64,000 nt of DNA from Carnobacterium pleistocenium FTR1 (GTDB lineage Bacteria > Bacillota > Bacilli > Lactobacillales > Carnobacteriaceae), in assembly GCF_000744285.1 (NCBI RefSeq), contig NZ_JQLQ01000002.1, positions 1 through 64,000 of the forward strand, in the 5' to 3' direction. Positions 48,794-59,908 of the stretch are shown here, piece by piece. The notes beneath the pieces were generated by a model. It was not told where the DNA came from and searched no databases. It saw only the letters and a program-made list of their open reading frames with translations. A program made the position numbers and the translations under genes. Position 1 is the first letter of the stretch; the number at the start of each line of letters is the position of its first letter.

Positions 48794-49192
48794 ATGGTCA
48801 TGACAGATCCGATTGCAGATTTTTTGACTCGTGTACGTAATGCTAACCAAGCACGTCACGAATCATTAGAAGCACCTGCATCAAAAATTAAAAAAGACAT
48901 TGCTAACATTTTGAAACGTGAAGGTTTTATTAAAAACGTTGAATACATGGAAGATGACAAACAAGGCATCATCCGCGTTTTCTTAAAATACGGAAAAGAT
49001 AACGAACGCGTTATCACAGGCTTGAAACGTATCTCTAAACCAGGTTTGCGCGTTTACGCTAAAGCTGGCGAAGTACCTAAAGTTCTTAACGGACTTGGTA
49101 TTGCGATCGTATCAACTTCTGAAGGTGTTATCACAGATAAAGAAGCAAGAACAAAAAATATCGGTGGCGAAATAATCGCTTACGTTTGGTAA
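48794..49192 (+). CDS. rpsH: 30S ribosomal protein S8
   Basis: S8 organises the 16S central domain and represses the spc operon in some bacteria. [20 protein letters not shown] opens the 132-aa protein, matching the Bacillus length from ATG 48794. The C-terminal [22 protein letters not shown]-type stretch is typical. Confidence 0.97.
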   Translation: MVMTDPIADFLTRVRNANQARHESLEAPASKIKKDIANILKREGFIKNVEYMEDDKQGIIRVFLKYGKDNERVITGLKRISKPGLRVYAKAGEVPKVLNGLGIAIVSTSEGVITDKEARTKNIGGEIIAYVW

Positions 49193-49223
49193 TTAGTAAG
49201 AATAATCAAGGAGGTGCATTGCT

Positions 49224-49760
49224 GTGAGCCGTATAGGTAATAAAACAATCACTATCCCTGAAGGCGTAACGGTTACTCGTAATGAGGACATCGTTACCGT
49301 TAAGGGACCAAAAGGTGAATTGAGTCGTTCTTTCAGCCCAGTTATCACAATGAATGTAGAAGGCAACGAAATTAACTTCTCTCGTCCAAACGACTTGAAA
49401 GTAAATCGTGCACTACATGGCACAATGCGTGCTAATTTAAACAACATGGTTGTTGGTGTAACTGTTGGTTTTGAAAAAACATTAGAATTAGTTGGTGTTG
49501 GTTACCGCGCACAAATACAAGGTAACAAACTTGTATTAAACGTTGGTTACTCTCATCCTGTAGAATTTGTTCCAGAAGAAGGAATAAATGTTGAAGTTCC
49601 TGCAAATACTAAAGTAGTAGTTAAAGGAATGAACAAAGAGAAAGTTGGCGCTTTAGCTGCTAACATTCGTGCTACACGTCCACCTGAACCTTATAAAGGT
49701 AAAGGAATTCGTTATTCTGACGAAGTTGTACGTCGTAAAGAAGGTAAAACAGGTAAATAA
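49224..49760 (+). CDS. rplF: 50S ribosomal protein L6
   Basis: L6 sits near the factor-binding site. GTG start after [26 protein letters not shown] opens the 178-aa protein, and [16 protein letters not shown] near 152-167 is the conserved C-terminal signature. Confidence 0.97.
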   Translation: MSRIGNKTITIPEGVTVTRNEDIVTVKGPKGELSRSFSPVITMNVEGNEINFSRPNDLKVNRALHGTMRANLNNMVVGVTVGFEKTLELVGVGYRAQIQGNKLVLNVGYSHPVEFVPEEGINVEVPANTKVVVKGMNKEKVGALAANIRATRPPEPYKGKGIRYSDEVVRRKEGKTGK

Positions 49761-49809
49761 TCGCCTGGCTGCCTAAAAGATCAACCATAAAATTAAAGAG
49801 GTGACAATT

Positions 49810-50166
49810 GTGATTACAAAACCAGACAAAAACAAACTACGTCTGAAAAGACATGGTCGTGTACGTTCTAAAATTTCTGGTACTGCAGAGTGCCCACGCT
49901 TAAACGTGTTCCGTTCTAATAAAAACATCTACGCTCAACTTATTGATGACGTAGCGGGTGTAACGCTAGCAAGTGCATCTTCATTAGACAAAGAAGTTTC
50001 AGGTGAAACAAAATCAACTCAAGCATCAGCTGTTGGTTCAGCTATTGCTAAAGTTGCTGTAGAAAAAGGTATTAAAGAAGTAGTCTTTGACCGTGGTGGA
50101 TACCTTTACCATGGCCGTGTTCAAGCTTTAGCTGAAGCTGCTCGTGAAAATGGACTAGAATTTTAA
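49810..50166 (+). CDS. rplR: 50S ribosomal protein L18
   Basis: L18 brings 5S rRNA into the large subunit. GTG 49810 gives 118 aa, [19 protein letters not shown]; an in-frame GTG at 49801 is part of the AGAGGTGA ribosome site. [20 protein letters not shown] is near the end. Confidence 0.95.
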   Translation: MITKPDKNKLRLKRHGRVRSKISGTAECPRLNVFRSNKNIYAQLIDDVAGVTLASASSLDKEVSGETKSTQASAVGSAIAKVAVEKGIKEVVFDRGGYLYHGRVQALAEAARENGLEF

Positions 50167-50186
50167 AAAAAGGAGGAATACCACAC

Positions 50187-50687
50187 ATGGTTTACATCGA
50201 TCCAACACATTTGGAATTAGAAGATCGTGTCGTTTCAATCAACCGCGTAACTAAAGTTGTAAAAGGTGGACGTCGTTTACGTTTTGCTGCTATTGTTGTT
50301 GTTGGAGATAGAAATGGACACGTAGGTTTCGGTACTGGTAAAGCTCAAGAAGTACCAGAAGCTATCCGCAAAGCAATTGAAGATGCTAGAAAGAATCTTA
50401 TTGAAGTACCTATGGTAGATACTACGATTCCTCACGCAGTTATCGGTCGTTATAGTGGCGGTAACATTTTAATTAAACCTGCTGTTGCCGGTTCTGGAGT
50501 TTCTGCTGGTGGTCCCGTACGTGCCGTATTGGAATTAGCTGGAGTTGCAGACGTAACAAGCAAATCTTTAGGTTCAAGTACACCAATCAACATGATTCGT
50601 GCAACTGTTGAAGGCCTACTACAATTAAAACGCGTTGAAGATGTTGCAAAACTTCGCGGAAAAACTGTAGAAGAAATTATAGGATAA
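50187..50687 (+). CDS. rpsE: 30S ribosomal protein S5
   Basis: S5 shapes the mRNA entry and decoding fidelity. [20 protein letters not shown] (~20-39) and [16 protein letters not shown] (~132-147) are conserved. 166 aa, with rpmD following 15 bases later. Confidence 0.97.
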   Translation: MVYIDPTHLELEDRVVSINRVTKVVKGGRRLRFAAIVVVGDRNGHVGFGTGKAQEVPEAIRKAIEDARKNLIEVPMVDTTIPHAVIGRYSGGNILIKPAVAGSGVSAGGPVRAVLELAGVADVTSKSLGSSTPINMIRATVEGLLQLKRVEDVAKLRGKTVEEIIG

Positions 50688-50702
50688 GGAGGACAATAAG
50701 AA

Positions 50703-50882
50703 ATGGCTAATTTAGAAATTACTTTAAGACGTAGCGTTATCGGACGTCCTCAAAACCAAAGAGATACAGTTAAAGCTCTTGGCTTAAGAAAAATCAACAG
50801 CACTGTAGTTAAACCTGCCAATGAAGCTATTACTGGTATGGTAAAAACAATCTCACATTTAGTTGACGTTAAAGAAGTATGA
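50703..50882 (+). CDS. rpmD: 50S ribosomal protein L30
   Basis: A 59-aa protein, too small for many ORF filters, begins [34 protein letters not shown] follows, the L30 pattern. ATG 50703 has AAGGAGG 8 bases upstream. It lies between rpsE and rplO as expected. Confidence 0.95.
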   Translation: MANLEITLRRSVIGRPQNQRDTVKALGLRKINSTVVKPANEAITGMVKTISHLVDVKEV

Positions 50883-50931
50883 GAATGAGAACAAGTAAGT
50901 AAACTTTAATTTAAGGAGGTGCCTAATCTAT

Positions 50932-51372
50932 ATGAAACTTCATGAATTACAACCCGCAGAAGGATCTCGTAAAGTGCGTAATCGCCTTGGACGTGGGACT
51001 TCATCAGGTAACGGTAAAACATCAGGTCGTGGCCAAAAAGGACAAAACTCTCGTTCAGGTGGTGGCGTACGTCTAGGATTTGAAGGTGGACAAACACCTT
51101 TATTCCGTCGTGTACCAAAACGTGGATTTACAAATATCAATCGTAAAGAATTTGCTGTTGTGAATCTTGACGCGTTAAACCGTTTCGAAGATGGAACAAT
51201 CGTAACTCCAGCATTATTAATTGAAACAAAAGTTGTCAAATCTGAAAAATCAGGGATTAAAGTTTTGGGTAATGGTAAAGTTGAACGTAAACTTACTGTT
51301 CAAGCAAGCAAATTCTCCCAAGCAGCTAAAGAAGCAATTGAAGCTGCTGGCGGTTCAATTGAGGTGATCTAA
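50932..51372 (+). CDS. rplO: 50S ribosomal protein L15
   Basis: L15 is a late assembly protein with a glycine/basic-rich N-terminal extension ([20 protein letters not shown], residues ~19-38). 146 aa. It ends 2 bases before the secY start, and its last codons include the GAGGTGATC ribosome site for secY. Confidence 0.96.
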   Translation: MKLHELQPAEGSRKVRNRLGRGTSSGNGKTSGRGQKGQNSRSGGGVRLGFEGGQTPLFRRVPKRGFTNINRKEFAVVNLDALNRFEDGTIVTPALLIETKVVKSEKSGIKVLGNGKVERKLTVQASKFSQAAKEAIEAAGGSIEVI

Positions 51373-51374
51373 TC

Positions 51375-52670
51375 ATGATCAAACTACTTATTGATTCCTT
51401 TAAAGCAAAGGACATTCGAAGTAGAATTCTCTTCACGTTAGGTATTTTAATCGTATTTAGACTTGGAACTCATATAACGGTTCCAGGTGTTAATGCGGCT
51501 GCTTTACAAGATCTATCCTCAAATAGTTCATTGTTCAGTTTGTTAAATACATTTGGTGGAGGAGCATTAGACAGTTATTCTATTTTTGCACTAGGTGTTT
51601 CACCGTATATCACGGCCTCAATTGTTGTTCAACTGTTGCAAATGGACATTATTCCTAAGCTAGCTGAATGGGCAAAACAAGGAGAAGTAGGACGCAGAAA
51701 ATTAAATCAAGTTACAAGATACTTAACGGTTGCTTTGGCTTTTGTCCAAGCTATCGGTATCTCGTATGGTTTTAATGCTCTAGTCGATCAAGGTTTGGTT
51801 CTCAATCCTAGTACAACTACGTATCTTATGATTGCTATTATGCTAACTGCCGGAACAATGTTGGTTATGTTTCTTGGTGAACAAATTACAGTTAAGGGAT
51901 TTGGAAACGGAATTTCAATGATTATCTTCTCAGGTATCATTGCTCGAGTACCTACCGACTTAAGTGACTTTTACAATTCGCAAATAAGAAATGCCGGAGA
52001 CGAAATGGCGCAAGCTATTTTCTTCGCTATCTTGATTGCAATTGCTTTTGTGGCAATCGTTGTAACAGTTGTTTATGTTGAAAATGCAAGAAGAAAGATT
52101 CCTGTTCAATACTCAAAACGCTCAGTTGGCTCAGGTCAGGACACTCACTTGCCGTTAAAAGTAAATTCAGCTGGTGTTATTCCAGTAATTTTTGCAAGTT
52201 CATTTATTATGACACCACAAACAATCTTAGGATTCTTTGGTGCTTCGAATGCAGATGCACAATGGTTTATCATTCTAAATAAGATATTTAATTTGCAAGA
52301 ACCAATCGGAGCAGTTCTTTACACTGTTTTAATTGTAGTCTTTACTTATTTCTATGCATTCATTCAAGTGAATCCAGAAAAAGTTGCTGAGAATTTACAA
52401 AAACAAGGCGGATATATCCCTAGTGTGCGCCCTGGAAGACCCACTCAAGATTTTATTTCAACAACGTTATCACAGTTGAGTACAGTCGGAGCGGTTTATC
52501 TAGGTGTTATTGCTATACTACCGATACTTGCGTCGAGCATTTGGAACTTACCTCAATCTGTTTCTATGGGTGGTACCAGCCTACTTATCGTAGTTGGTGT
52601 CGCATTAGAACTTATGAGACAACTTGAAGGCCAAATGTCTAAAAAAAGTTACCAAGGCTTTATACAATAA
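51375..52670 (+). CDS. secY: Preprotein translocase subunit SecY
   Basis: SecY is the protein-conducting channel. Ten hydrophobic helices are predicted over 431 aa. GVSPYITASIVVQLLQMDIIP (~74-94) and GFGNGISMIIFSGI near 175 are conserved; the C-terminal cytoplasmic tip is GQMSKKSYQGF. Directly coupled to rplO. Confidence 0.97.
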   Translation: MIKLLIDSFKAKDIRSRILFTLGILIVFRLGTHITVPGVNAAALQDLSSNSSLFSLLNTFGGGALDSYSIFALGVSPYITASIVVQLLQMDIIPKLAEWAKQGEVGRRKLNQVTRYLTVALAFVQAIGISYGFNALVDQGLVLNPSTTTYLMIAIMLTAGTMLVMFLGEQITVKGFGNGISMIIFSGIIARVPTDLSDFYNSQIRNAGDEMAQAIFFAILIAIAFVAIVVTVVYVENARRKIPVQYSKRSVGSGQDTHLPLKVNSAGVIPVIFASSFIMTPQTILGFFGASNADAQWFIILNKIFNLQEPIGAVLYTVLIVVFTYFYAFIQVNPEKVAENLQKQGGYIPSVRPGRPTQDFISTTLSQLSTVGAVYLGVIAILPILASSIWNLPQSVSMGGTSLLIVVGVALELMRQLEGQMSKKSYQGFIQ

Positions 52671-53381
<711 letters not shown>

Positions 53382-53482
53382 TTGATCAGGGGAACAATGG
53401 CTTCATTATTTTCTTGATATAGGTCACTGCCAACTAGCTGCTCAAGGTTAAAGTTGTTTGATTAGCAATCGAGCGAGGTTAC

Positions 53483-53511
53483 TTGTCACTATATTTAATT
53501 TGTGGTACAAT
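53483..53511 (+). promoter_or_regulatory. Promoter of the infA-rplQ operon
   Basis: TTGTCA (53483-53488) and TACAAT (53506-53511) have 17-base spacing. It starts the alpha-operon part separately from secY-adk. Confidence 0.72.
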
Positions 53512-53644
53512 ATTCGAGGTGTTGACTTTTCAATGCTGATATGTTGTGTTATTATAAGAAGATTAAACAAATAGAAGGTGAGGGCTAAGTGCGCTCACTG
53601 TTTATCGCGTGTAAATGCGAAACAATTTTAAGGAGGTACTAGGC

Positions 53645-53863
53645 GTGGCGAAAGACGATGTCATTGAAATTGAAGGAATAGTCGTTGAAACTTTGCCGAA
53701 TGCAATGTTTAAAGTCGAACTTGAAAATGGCCATGTTGTATTGGCTCACGTTTCAGGTAAAATCCGAATGCACTACATTAGAATCCTACCAGGAGACAAA
53801 GTAACAGTTGAGTTGTCCCCGTACGATTTATCACGTGGTCGCATAACTTATCGCTTTAAATAA
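53645..53863 (+). CDS. infA: Translation initiation factor IF-1
   Basis: IF-1 blocks the A site during initiation. GTG 53645 after AAGGAGG gives the standard 72 aa starting [20 protein letters not shown]; the reading could extend 10 codons upstream but would include the ribosome site. [17 protein letters not shown] is the OB-fold signature. Confidence 0.96.
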   Translation: MAKDDVIEIEGIVVETLPNAMFKVELENGHVVLAHVSGKIRMHYIRILPGDKVTVELSPYDLSRGRITYRFK

Positions 53864-53897
53864 TTGTACTCCGTCAATAAAATAGGAGGTATAGTTC

Positions 53898-54011
53898 ATG
53901 AAAGTAAGACCATCAGTAAAGAAAATTTGTGACAAATGCAAAGTTATCCGTCGTAAAGGACGTGTTATGGTGATTTGCGAAAACCCTAAACACAAACAAC
54001 GCCAAGGATAA
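53898..54011 (+). CDS. rpmJ: 50S ribosomal protein L36
   Basis: A 37-aa zinc ribbon protein: [20 protein letters not shown], then a third Cys in [10 protein letters not shown] and the zinc His. AGGAGG is 8 bases upstream of ATG 53898. Confidence 0.95.
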   Translation: MKVRPSVKKICDKCKVIRRKGRVMVICENPKHKQRQG

Positions 54012-54042
54012 TCATTTAAAAAAACAGGAGGTGTAATTGTTA

Positions 54043-54408
54043 ATGGCTCGTATTGCAGGTGTAGATATTCCGCGTGATAAACGTGTAGTGATTTCTCTAA
54101 CTTATATATATGGAATCGGTAAAACCACAGCTCAAAAAGTATTAAAAGAAGCTGACGTATCAGAAGAAATTCGTGTACGTGAATTATCAAATGATCAATT
54201 AGACGCTATTCGTGCGACAATTGATAAATTAAAAGTCGAAGGTGACCTTCGTCGTGAAGTAAGCCAAGACATCAAACGATTGATTGAAATCGGATCATAC
54301 CGAGGTATACGTCATCGCCGTGGTTTACCAGTTCGTGGACAAAACACGAAAAACAACGCGCGTACTCGTAAAGGCCCAGCTAAATCAATTACAGGCAAGA
54401 AAAAATAA
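54043..54408 (+). CDS. rpsM: 30S ribosomal protein S13
   Basis: S13 bridges the subunits at the 30S head. ATG 54043 gives 121 aa, [40 protein letters not shown] is the C-terminal signature. AGGAGG precedes. Confidence 0.96.
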   Translation: MARIAGVDIPRDKRVVISLTYIYGIGKTTAQKVLKEADVSEEIRVRELSNDQLDAIRATIDKLKVEGDLRREVSQDIKRLIEIGSYRGIRHRRGLPVRGQNTKNNARTRKGPAKSITGKKK

Positions 54409-54431
54409 AACATTAGTAAGGAGGTAACCTC

Positions 54432-54818
54432 ATGGCAAAAAAAGTTACACGTAAACGTCGTGTTAAAAAGAATGTAGAAAGCGGAGTTGCACATATTCGT
54501 TCTACTTTTAATAATACTATCGTAATGATTACAGATGTACATGGAAATGCGATTGCATGGTCTTCAGCCGGAGCTTTAGGATTCCGCGGATCAAAAAAAT
54601 CTACTCCATTTGCAGCACAAATGGCTGCAGAAGCAGCTGCTAAAGTAAGTATGGAAAACGGAATGAAAACTGTTGAAGTTGCAGTTAAAGGACCAGGTTC
54701 TGGTCGTGAAGCAGCAATCCGTTCTTTACAAGCTACTGGTTTAGAAGTTACAGCAATTCGTGACGTAACTCCAATTCCTCATAATGGATGCCGCCCTCCA
54801 AAACGCCGTCGTGTTTAA
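54432..54818 (+). CDS. rpsK: 30S ribosomal protein S11
   Basis: S11 lies on the platform near the mRNA exit. [20 protein letters not shown] (~21-40) and the C-terminal [17 protein letters not shown] are conserved. 128 aa. Confidence 0.97.
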   Translation: MAKKVTRKRRVKKNVESGVAHIRSTFNNTIVMITDVHGNAIAWSSAGALGFRGSKKSTPFAAQMAAEAAAKVSMENGMKTVEVAVKGPGSGREAAIRSLQATGLEVTAIRDVTPIPHNGCRPPKRRRV

Positions 54819-54892
54819 TTGAGAGCTGCTTCACTTATGTAGGGTTGCACTCAAAAACATGAACTTAACGTTTTGAAAGGGGTATAGATAGA

Positions 54893-55837
54893 ATGATCGA
54901 AATTGAGAAACCAAGAATTGAAACGATTGAGATAAGCGATGATGCCAAGTTTGGTAAATTCGTTGTAGAACCACTTGAACGCGGTTATGGTACAACGCTA
55001 GGTAATTCACTACGTCGTATTTTGTTGTCTTCTCTTCCAGGAGCAGCAGTAACTACCATTCAAATTGATGGTGTATTACATGAATTTTCAACTGTCGATG
55101 GTGTTGTTGAAGATGTAACATCAATCATTTTAAATATTAAAAAACTTGCTCTCAAGCTATATTCTGGTGAAGACAAGACGATTGAAATCGATGTTAAAGG
55201 TCCAGCTGTTGTAACAGCAGCCGATATCATTTATGATAGCGATGTTGAAATTTTAAATCCTGATTTGTACATCTGTACAGTTGCAGAAGGCGCACGTTTC
55301 CACATACGCATGACAGCAAGATCAGGACGAGGATATGCAAGAGCAGAACATAATAAACAAGATGATATGCCTATTGGTGTATTGCCAATCGATTCAATTT
55401 ACACCCCTGTCAGTCGCGTGAATTATCAAGTTGAAAATACTCGAGTGGGTCAAAAAAATATTTCTGATAAATTAACACTTGATGTTTGGGCGGATGGTTC
55501 GATTAGTCCAGAAGAAGCTGTAAGTCTAGCAGCTAAAATTCTTACAGAACATTTGAATGTCTTTGTAAATCTAACTGATGAAGCTCGCAAGGCTGAAATC
55601 ATGGTAGAAAAAGAAGAAACTCATAAAGAAAAAATGCTTGAAATGACGATTGAAGAGCTTGATTTATCTGTACGTTCATACAACTGTTTGAAACGTGCTG
55701 GAATCAATTCTGTTCAAGAGTTAACTGATAAAACTGAAGCTGAAATGATTAAAGTACGTAATCTAGGACGTAAATCACTTGAAGAAGTGAAATTTAAGTT
55801 AGCTGAATTAGACTTAAACTTACGCCAAGACGACTAG
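54893..55837 (+). CDS. rpoA: DNA-directed RNA polymerase alpha subunit
   Basis: The alpha dimer nucleates RNA polymerase. The N-terminal domain has [20 protein letters not shown] (~29-48). The C-terminal DNA/activator-binding domain has [19 protein letters not shown] (~258-276). 314 aa, with an AAAGGGG ribosome site. Confidence 0.97.
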   Translation: MIEIEKPRIETIEISDDAKFGKFVVEPLERGYGTTLGNSLRRILLSSLPGAAVTTIQIDGVLHEFSTVDGVVEDVTSIILNIKKLALKLYSGEDKTIEIDVKGPAVVTAADIIYDSDVEILNPDLYICTVAEGARFHIRMTARSGRGYARAEHNKQDDMPIGVLPIDSIYTPVSRVNYQVENTRVGQKNISDKLTLDVWADGSISPEEAVSLAAKILTEHLNVFVNLTDEARKAEIMVEKEETHKEKMLEMTIEELDLSVRSYNCLKRAGINSVQELTDKTEAEMIKVRNLGRKSLEEVKFKLAELDLNLRQDD

Positions 55838-55863
55838 TACTGTAACAAGGGAGGAAATGTACA

Positions 55864-56244
55864 ATGGGTTATCGTAAATTAGGACGTACAAGTTCACAAC
55901 GTAAAGCAATGCTACGCGACTTAACTTCTGATTTGATCATCAACGAACGCATCGTAACAACTGAAGCTCGCGCTAAAGAAGTCCGTAAATCAACTGAAAA
56001 GATGATTACTTTAGGCAAAAAAGGCGATTTACATGCACGCCGTCAAGCTGCAGAATACGTACGCAATGAAGTCGCTTCTGTTAAAGAAGAAGGCGAAGAT
56101 ATCGTTGTTCAATCAGTCTTACAGAAATTATTTAGCGATGTTGCTCCACGTTACGCTGAGCGTCAAGGTGGATATACACGTATCATGAAAACTCAACCAC
56201 GTCGCGGCGATGCTGCACCAATGGTTATTATTGAATTAGTTTAA
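55864..56244 (+). CDS. rplQ: 50S ribosomal protein L17
   Basis: L17 is the last alpha-operon protein. [20 protein letters not shown] opens the 126-aa protein, and [20 protein letters not shown] is near the end. Starts after GGGAGG. Confidence 0.97.
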   Translation: MGYRKLGRTSSQRKAMLRDLTSDLIINERIVTTEARAKEVRKSTEKMITLGKKGDLHARRQAAEYVRNEVASVKEEGEDIVVQSVLQKLFSDVAPRYAERQGGYTRIMKTQPRRGDAAPMVIIELV

Positions 56245-56358
56245 TTTTGAAGATGCTGCTAAAATGACGAGTTGCCGCGTGTATTTAGTGCTTACGAAAA
56301 ATAGTTAAGTTCAATTTGTTTCACTTTTTGGATGTATGTAAAGAGTGTTATGATGATG

Positions 56359-56430
56359 GGATCAATGATTTTATTGATCCTAAGTCTAGCTCGAAACTTC
56401 TCTTGAACTGAGATTGCTCATTCAAGAGGG
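56359..56430 (+). other. Two adjacent hairpins after rplQ
   Basis: GGATCAAT-GATTTT-ATTGATCC (56359-56380) and CTCTTGAA...TTCAAGAG (56400-56407 with 56421-56428) are both perfect 8-bp stems. They lie between rplQ and its terminator and may be an RNA 3' structure or a small RNA. No protein is seen. Confidence 0.4.
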
Positions 56431-56470
56431 GTAAATTCATCAATAGAAAGTGATTTTTTTTTGTCTTAAG

Positions 56471-56518
56471 AAAGGAAGCAAATAGGTGGGGGTGTCCATA
56501 TATTTGTTTCCTTTTTTA
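56471..56518 (+). terminator. Terminator of the S10-alpha superoperon
   Basis: AAAGGAAGCAAATA pairs with TATTTGTTTCCTTTTTT (one mismatch) with a G-rich loop, then T. Confidence 0.85.
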
Positions 56519-56565
56519 ATATAAAAAGATATATTTGAGAGATAATTAGGTTATGTGATAAATAG

Positions 56566-56743
56566 TATTTCTTCTGGAATAGACGGTTTTGCTTGTTGAG
56601 AGCCGTTGAAACGCCCGAAGACTAAAAAAGAAGTCTTCGAGCTTCCGAGCTTCAAACAAAATGTAATCGCTAAAGCGCCAGCGTTTTGTAATTCTCATTG
56701 AATAGTACATAGGGCTACAAACAACCTTATTCCTCCAGAAATG
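56566..56743 (+). repeat. Dispersed intergenic repeat, copy B (core only)
   Basis: This 178-base core is alignable with copies A and C but lacks their outer flanks. Inverted ends are TTTCTTCTGGAATAG and TTATTCCTCCAGAAA. Internal hairpin 1 is a perfect CGAAGACT/AGTCTTCG (56616-56639). Internal hairpin 2 is CAAAATGT/GCGTTTTG (56657-56664 with 56681-56688). It starts 47 bases after a terminator. Confidence 0.85.
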
Positions 56744-57052
56744 TTAAGCTAGCTAATACTTATTACTGGCTGTTTCAAAAATATGAAGAGCTATTTCCTT
56801 TTCTACAAGCTATTTTATGGTAACAAAGTAAAGATTTAAATGTTCTATTAAATAATGTCATGACACCCCCTAAAAAGACTGTGTAATGTTATACTATACA
56901 TGCAATAAGTGATTTAAGTGCTAGCAAAAGGGATAATCTTTAAGCTCATTGCAACGCGTCTTATTTTTTGTTAGGCTTAATTGAATTTGTAGCTAAAAAA
57001 ACTGGATGAGAAAGCATTCTTTTTTCAGTGTAAAGAACGTGAGGAATGTTCA
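56744..57052 (+). other. Upstream region of the ECF transporter genes
   Basis: No gene is visible. An extended -10 promoter candidate TGTTATACT (56887-56895) lacks a good -35. The ecfA1 start has a weak GTGAGGAATG context. Confidence 0.4.
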
Positions 57053-57892
57053 ATGGATAAAATCATAACGTTAAAAGATATCTCTTATCAGTATCATGAA
57101 ACTGATGATAGACCAGCGCTAAGTAATGTCTCTTTGTCAATCGAAGAAGGCGAATGGATCGCAATCATTGGTCATAACGGTTCAGGTAAATCAACGCTTG
57201 CAAAAACCATTAATGGGTTGGTTGCTCCTAGCCAAGGTGAAGTAACGGTTGGTGGGCTTATTTTAAGTGAAGAAAACATTTGGGATATCCGTGAGATGGT
57301 TGGAATGGTTTTTCAAAATCCAGACAACCAATTTGTGGGTTCAACTGTGCAAGATGACGTTGCTTTTGGACTAGAAAACCAAGGTGTTCCTAGAGATGAA
57401 ATGATTGAACGCGTTAAAAGCGCGATTACACGAGTCAAGATGCAAGACTTTATGGAAAAAGAACCGGCTCGTTTGTCTGGCGGACAAAAACAACGGGTAG
57501 CTATTGCTGGTGTGGTGGCTTTACGCCCACGAATCATTATTTTAGATGAAGCGACTAGTATGCTTGACCCACAAGGTAGAGAAGAAGTGTTGGCTACGGT
57601 CAAGGAAATCAAAGAAAAAGCGAACTTAACCGTTATATCGATCACACATGATATCGATGAAGCCGCAAATGCCAATCGTGTATTAGTGATGAAAAATGGT
57701 GAACTAGTAAAAGAAGGAACGCCTGAAGAAATTTTTTCTTATGGCGAACAACTTGTCGAAATGGGCCTTGATCTGCCTTTTGCCGAAAAGCTGAAAAGTG
57801 ATTTGCGGGACCGCGGGATTGACGTCCCAGTAGACTATTTGACTGAGGAAGGGATGGTGGACTGGCTATGGACATTACTTTCGAAAAAGTAG
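57053..57892 (+). CDS. ecfA1: ECF transporter ATPase A1
   Basis: One of the two ATPases of the shared energising module for vitamin and metal ECF importers. Walker A GHNGSGKST (~39-47), signature LSGGQKQR (~142) and Walker B IIILDEATSMLDP (~160) are intact. 279 aa. The end overlaps ecfA2 by 25 bases. In Listeria, ECF modules also supply FMN to EET via FmnA; that S component is not seen here. Confidence 0.95.
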   Translation: MDKIITLKDISYQYHETDDRPALSNVSLSIEEGEWIAIIGHNGSGKSTLAKTINGLVAPSQGEVTVGGLILSEENIWDIREMVGMVFQNPDNQFVGSTVQDDVAFGLENQGVPRDEMIERVKSAITRVKMQDFMEKEPARLSGGQKQRVAIAGVVALRPRIIILDEATSMLDPQGREEVLATVKEIKEKANLTVISITHDIDEAANANRVLVMKNGELVKEGTPEEIFSYGEQLVEMGLDLPFAEKLKSDLRDRGIDVPVDYLTEEGMVDWLWTLLSKK

Positions 57893-58758
57893 GCTATACT
57901 TACCAAAAAGGCACACCTTTCCAAAATAAAGCTCTTTACGATATTGATTTGCATATCAAAGAAGGCAGCTTCACGGCCTTAGTAGGTCATACGGGTAGTG
58001 GGAAATCAACTGTGTTGCAACATTTGAATGCACTGATGAAACCAAGTGAAGGAACAGTGACCATTGGCGACCGAGTCATCACGTCACAATCAAACAATAA
58101 GAATTTGAAAGGCATCCGTAAAAAAGTAGGGATCGTCTTTCAGTTTCCTGAATCGCAATTGTTCGAAGAAACGGTAGCGAAGGATATTGCATTTGGGCCA
58201 AAAAACTTTGGTGCTACTGAAGAAGAGGGTATTGAGTTAGCTAAGCGTATGCTGCCAATTGTTGGCTTAGACGCGTCTTACATGGAACGCTCACCGTTTG
58301 ACCTGTCTGGCGGCCAAATGAGACGTGTGGCTATTGCTGGCGTTTTAGCGATGGAACCTGAAGTGTTGGTCTTAGATGAACCGACTGCTGGGTTAGATCC
58401 GCAAGGACGAAAAGAAATGATGGATATGTTTTACCGGTTATACCGCACCCAAGGATTGACCATCATCTTGGTCACACACCAAATGGATGATGTGGCGAAT
58501 TACGCCGATCACATGGTAGTACTTGAAAAAGGAACGGTCATTAAAGAAGGTGCACCACAAGACGTGTTTAAAGACGCAGATTGGCTTGAATCGAAGCAAT
58601 TAGGTGTTCCTGCCACTGTTTCATTTAGCAGCCTCTTGAGCCAAAGAACAGGTCTTGTCTTTAATAAAATGCCATTAAGAACAGCTGATTTAGCGGATGA
58701 AATTGCTAAAGCCTTGAAACAGCAACTAGATGATTCAAAAGCAGGTGAGGCCAAATGA
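57868..58758 (+). CDS. ecfA2: ECF transporter ATPase A2
   Basis: Second ATPase of the module. Walker A GHTGSGKST (~38-46), signature LSGGQMRR (~147) and Walker B VLVLDEPTAGLDP (~165) are present. The C-terminal ~60 residues form the heterodimer tail. 296 aa. It overlaps ecfT by four bases (ATGA). Confidence 0.95.
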   Translation: MDITFEKVGYTYQKGTPFQNKALYDIDLHIKEGSFTALVGHTGSGKSTVLQHLNALMKPSEGTVTIGDRVITSQSNNKNLKGIRKKVGIVFQFPESQLFEETVAKDIAFGPKNFGATEEEGIELAKRMLPIVGLDASYMERSPFDLSGGQMRRVAIAGVLAMEPEVLVLDEPTAGLDPQGRKEMMDMFYRLYRTQGLTIILVTHQMDDVANYADHMVVLEKGTVIKEGAPQDVFKDADWLESKQLGVPATVSFSSLLSQRTGLVFNKMPLRTADLADEIAKALKQQLDDSKAGEAK

Positions 58759-59552
58759 TGGATAAATTGATTTTTGGCCGATACATCCCGGGAAATTCAT
58801 GGATCCATAAATTGGATCCTCGGGCCAAACTCTTAGGCACCGTTATTTTTATCGGAATTATTTTCTTAGCCAACAATTGGCAAACGTATCTGCTATTATT
58901 GCTATTCGCGTTAATAGCAATCCGCTCATCGACGATCAAGTTGAGTTTCTTTATCAATGGCGTCAAGCCACTGATCTGGCTGATTCTCTTTACGGTTGTC
59001 TTGCAAGTGCTCTTTACGGGAGGAAGTACGGTTTACTTTGATTGGGGTCCAATCATCGTCTCCCAAGAAGGCTTGCTGAACGGGGTCTTCATTTTTTGTC
59101 GGTTTGTTTTGATCATCTTCATGTCAACCTTGCTGACATTGACCACTATGCCATTATCGTTAACGGATGCGATCGAATACTTGATGCGCCCTTTGAAAGT
59201 GGTTAAAGTACCGGTCTATGAAATTGCCTTGATGTTGTCGATTGCCTTACGCTTTGTGCCAACATTGATGGATGAAACAGAAAAAATCATGAACGCGCAA
59301 CGTGCTCGGGGAGTCGATTTTGGAGAAGGCAATATTTTCCAACAAATGAAAGCCATCGTTCCCATTTTGATCCCATTATTCGTCAGCTCCTTTAATCGGG
59401 CGGAAGAATTGGCTACGGCCATGGAAGCCAGAGGGTATAAAGGCGGCGAAGGACGGACGAAATACCGTCAACTCGAGTGGTTGTCACGTGACACGGTCGC
59501 TATGATGGCGTATGCTTTACTAACAGTCGGATTAGTCGTATTGAGAAATTGA
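58755..59552 (+). CDS. ecfT: ECF transporter transmembrane subunit T
   Basis: EcfT couples the ATPases to interchangeable substrate-binding S components. Four to five hydrophobic helices precede the two coupling-helix motifs, seen as AQRARGVDF (~176) and AMEARGYKG (~221). 265 aa. Confidence 0.95.
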   Translation: MMDKLIFGRYIPGNSWIHKLDPRAKLLGTVIFIGIIFLANNWQTYLLLLLFALIAIRSSTIKLSFFINGVKPLIWLILFTVVLQVLFTGGSTVYFDWGPIIVSQEGLLNGVFIFCRFVLIIFMSTLLTLTTMPLSLTDAIEYLMRPLKVVKVPVYEIALMLSIALRFVPTLMDETEKIMNAQRARGVDFGEGNIFQQMKAIVPILIPLFVSSFNRAEELATAMEARGYKGGEGRTKYRQLEWLSRDTVAMMAYALLTVGLVVLRN

Positions 59553-59563
59553 TGTAAGAAGAA

Positions 59564-59598
59564 AAAGAACCTTTCCGCTAGGTCGTGAAAGGTTCTTT
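59564..59598 (+). terminator. Terminator after ecfT
   Basis: AAAGAACCTTTC pairs exactly with GAAAGGTTCTTT (11-base loop), followed by GACTTTTA. Confidence 0.85.
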
Positions 59599-59607
59599 GA
59601 CTTTTAA

Positions 59608-59839
59608 TTCTACGTCAAAAGAATGGATGCTTCAAAACGAAATTTCTTCTGGAATAGGCGGGTTTGCTTGTGGAGCCATGGTACCGCCTGAAGCCAAAAA
59701 AAGTCTTCCGGCTTTCAAGCTTCAAAACAACTCGTAATCGCTGAAACGCTAACGGGTTGTAATTCTCATTGAATCCAATACATGGCTACAAGAAACCCTA
59801 TTCCTTCAGAAATTTCAGGTGAGTCAATTAATTCATTTA
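59608..59839 (+). repeat. Dispersed intergenic repeat, copy C (full length)
   Basis: Same 232-base length and outer flanks as copy A. Ends AAATTTCTTCTGGAATAGG (59640) and CCTATTCCTTCAGAAATTT (59798) are inverted, extending inward to GAGCCATG/CATGGCT. Internal hairpin 1 is GAAGCC/GGCTTTC (59690-59716). Hairpin 2 is CAACTCGT/ACGGGTTG (59728-59735 with 59752-59759). It starts 9 bases after the ecfT terminator. Confidence 0.87.
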
Positions 59840-59908
59840 GCAATACTAAGAATGATAGACCCTAACTTATAATGCTCTAAGAACAAGATAGTTAAAGGAG
59901 TTAGACAA

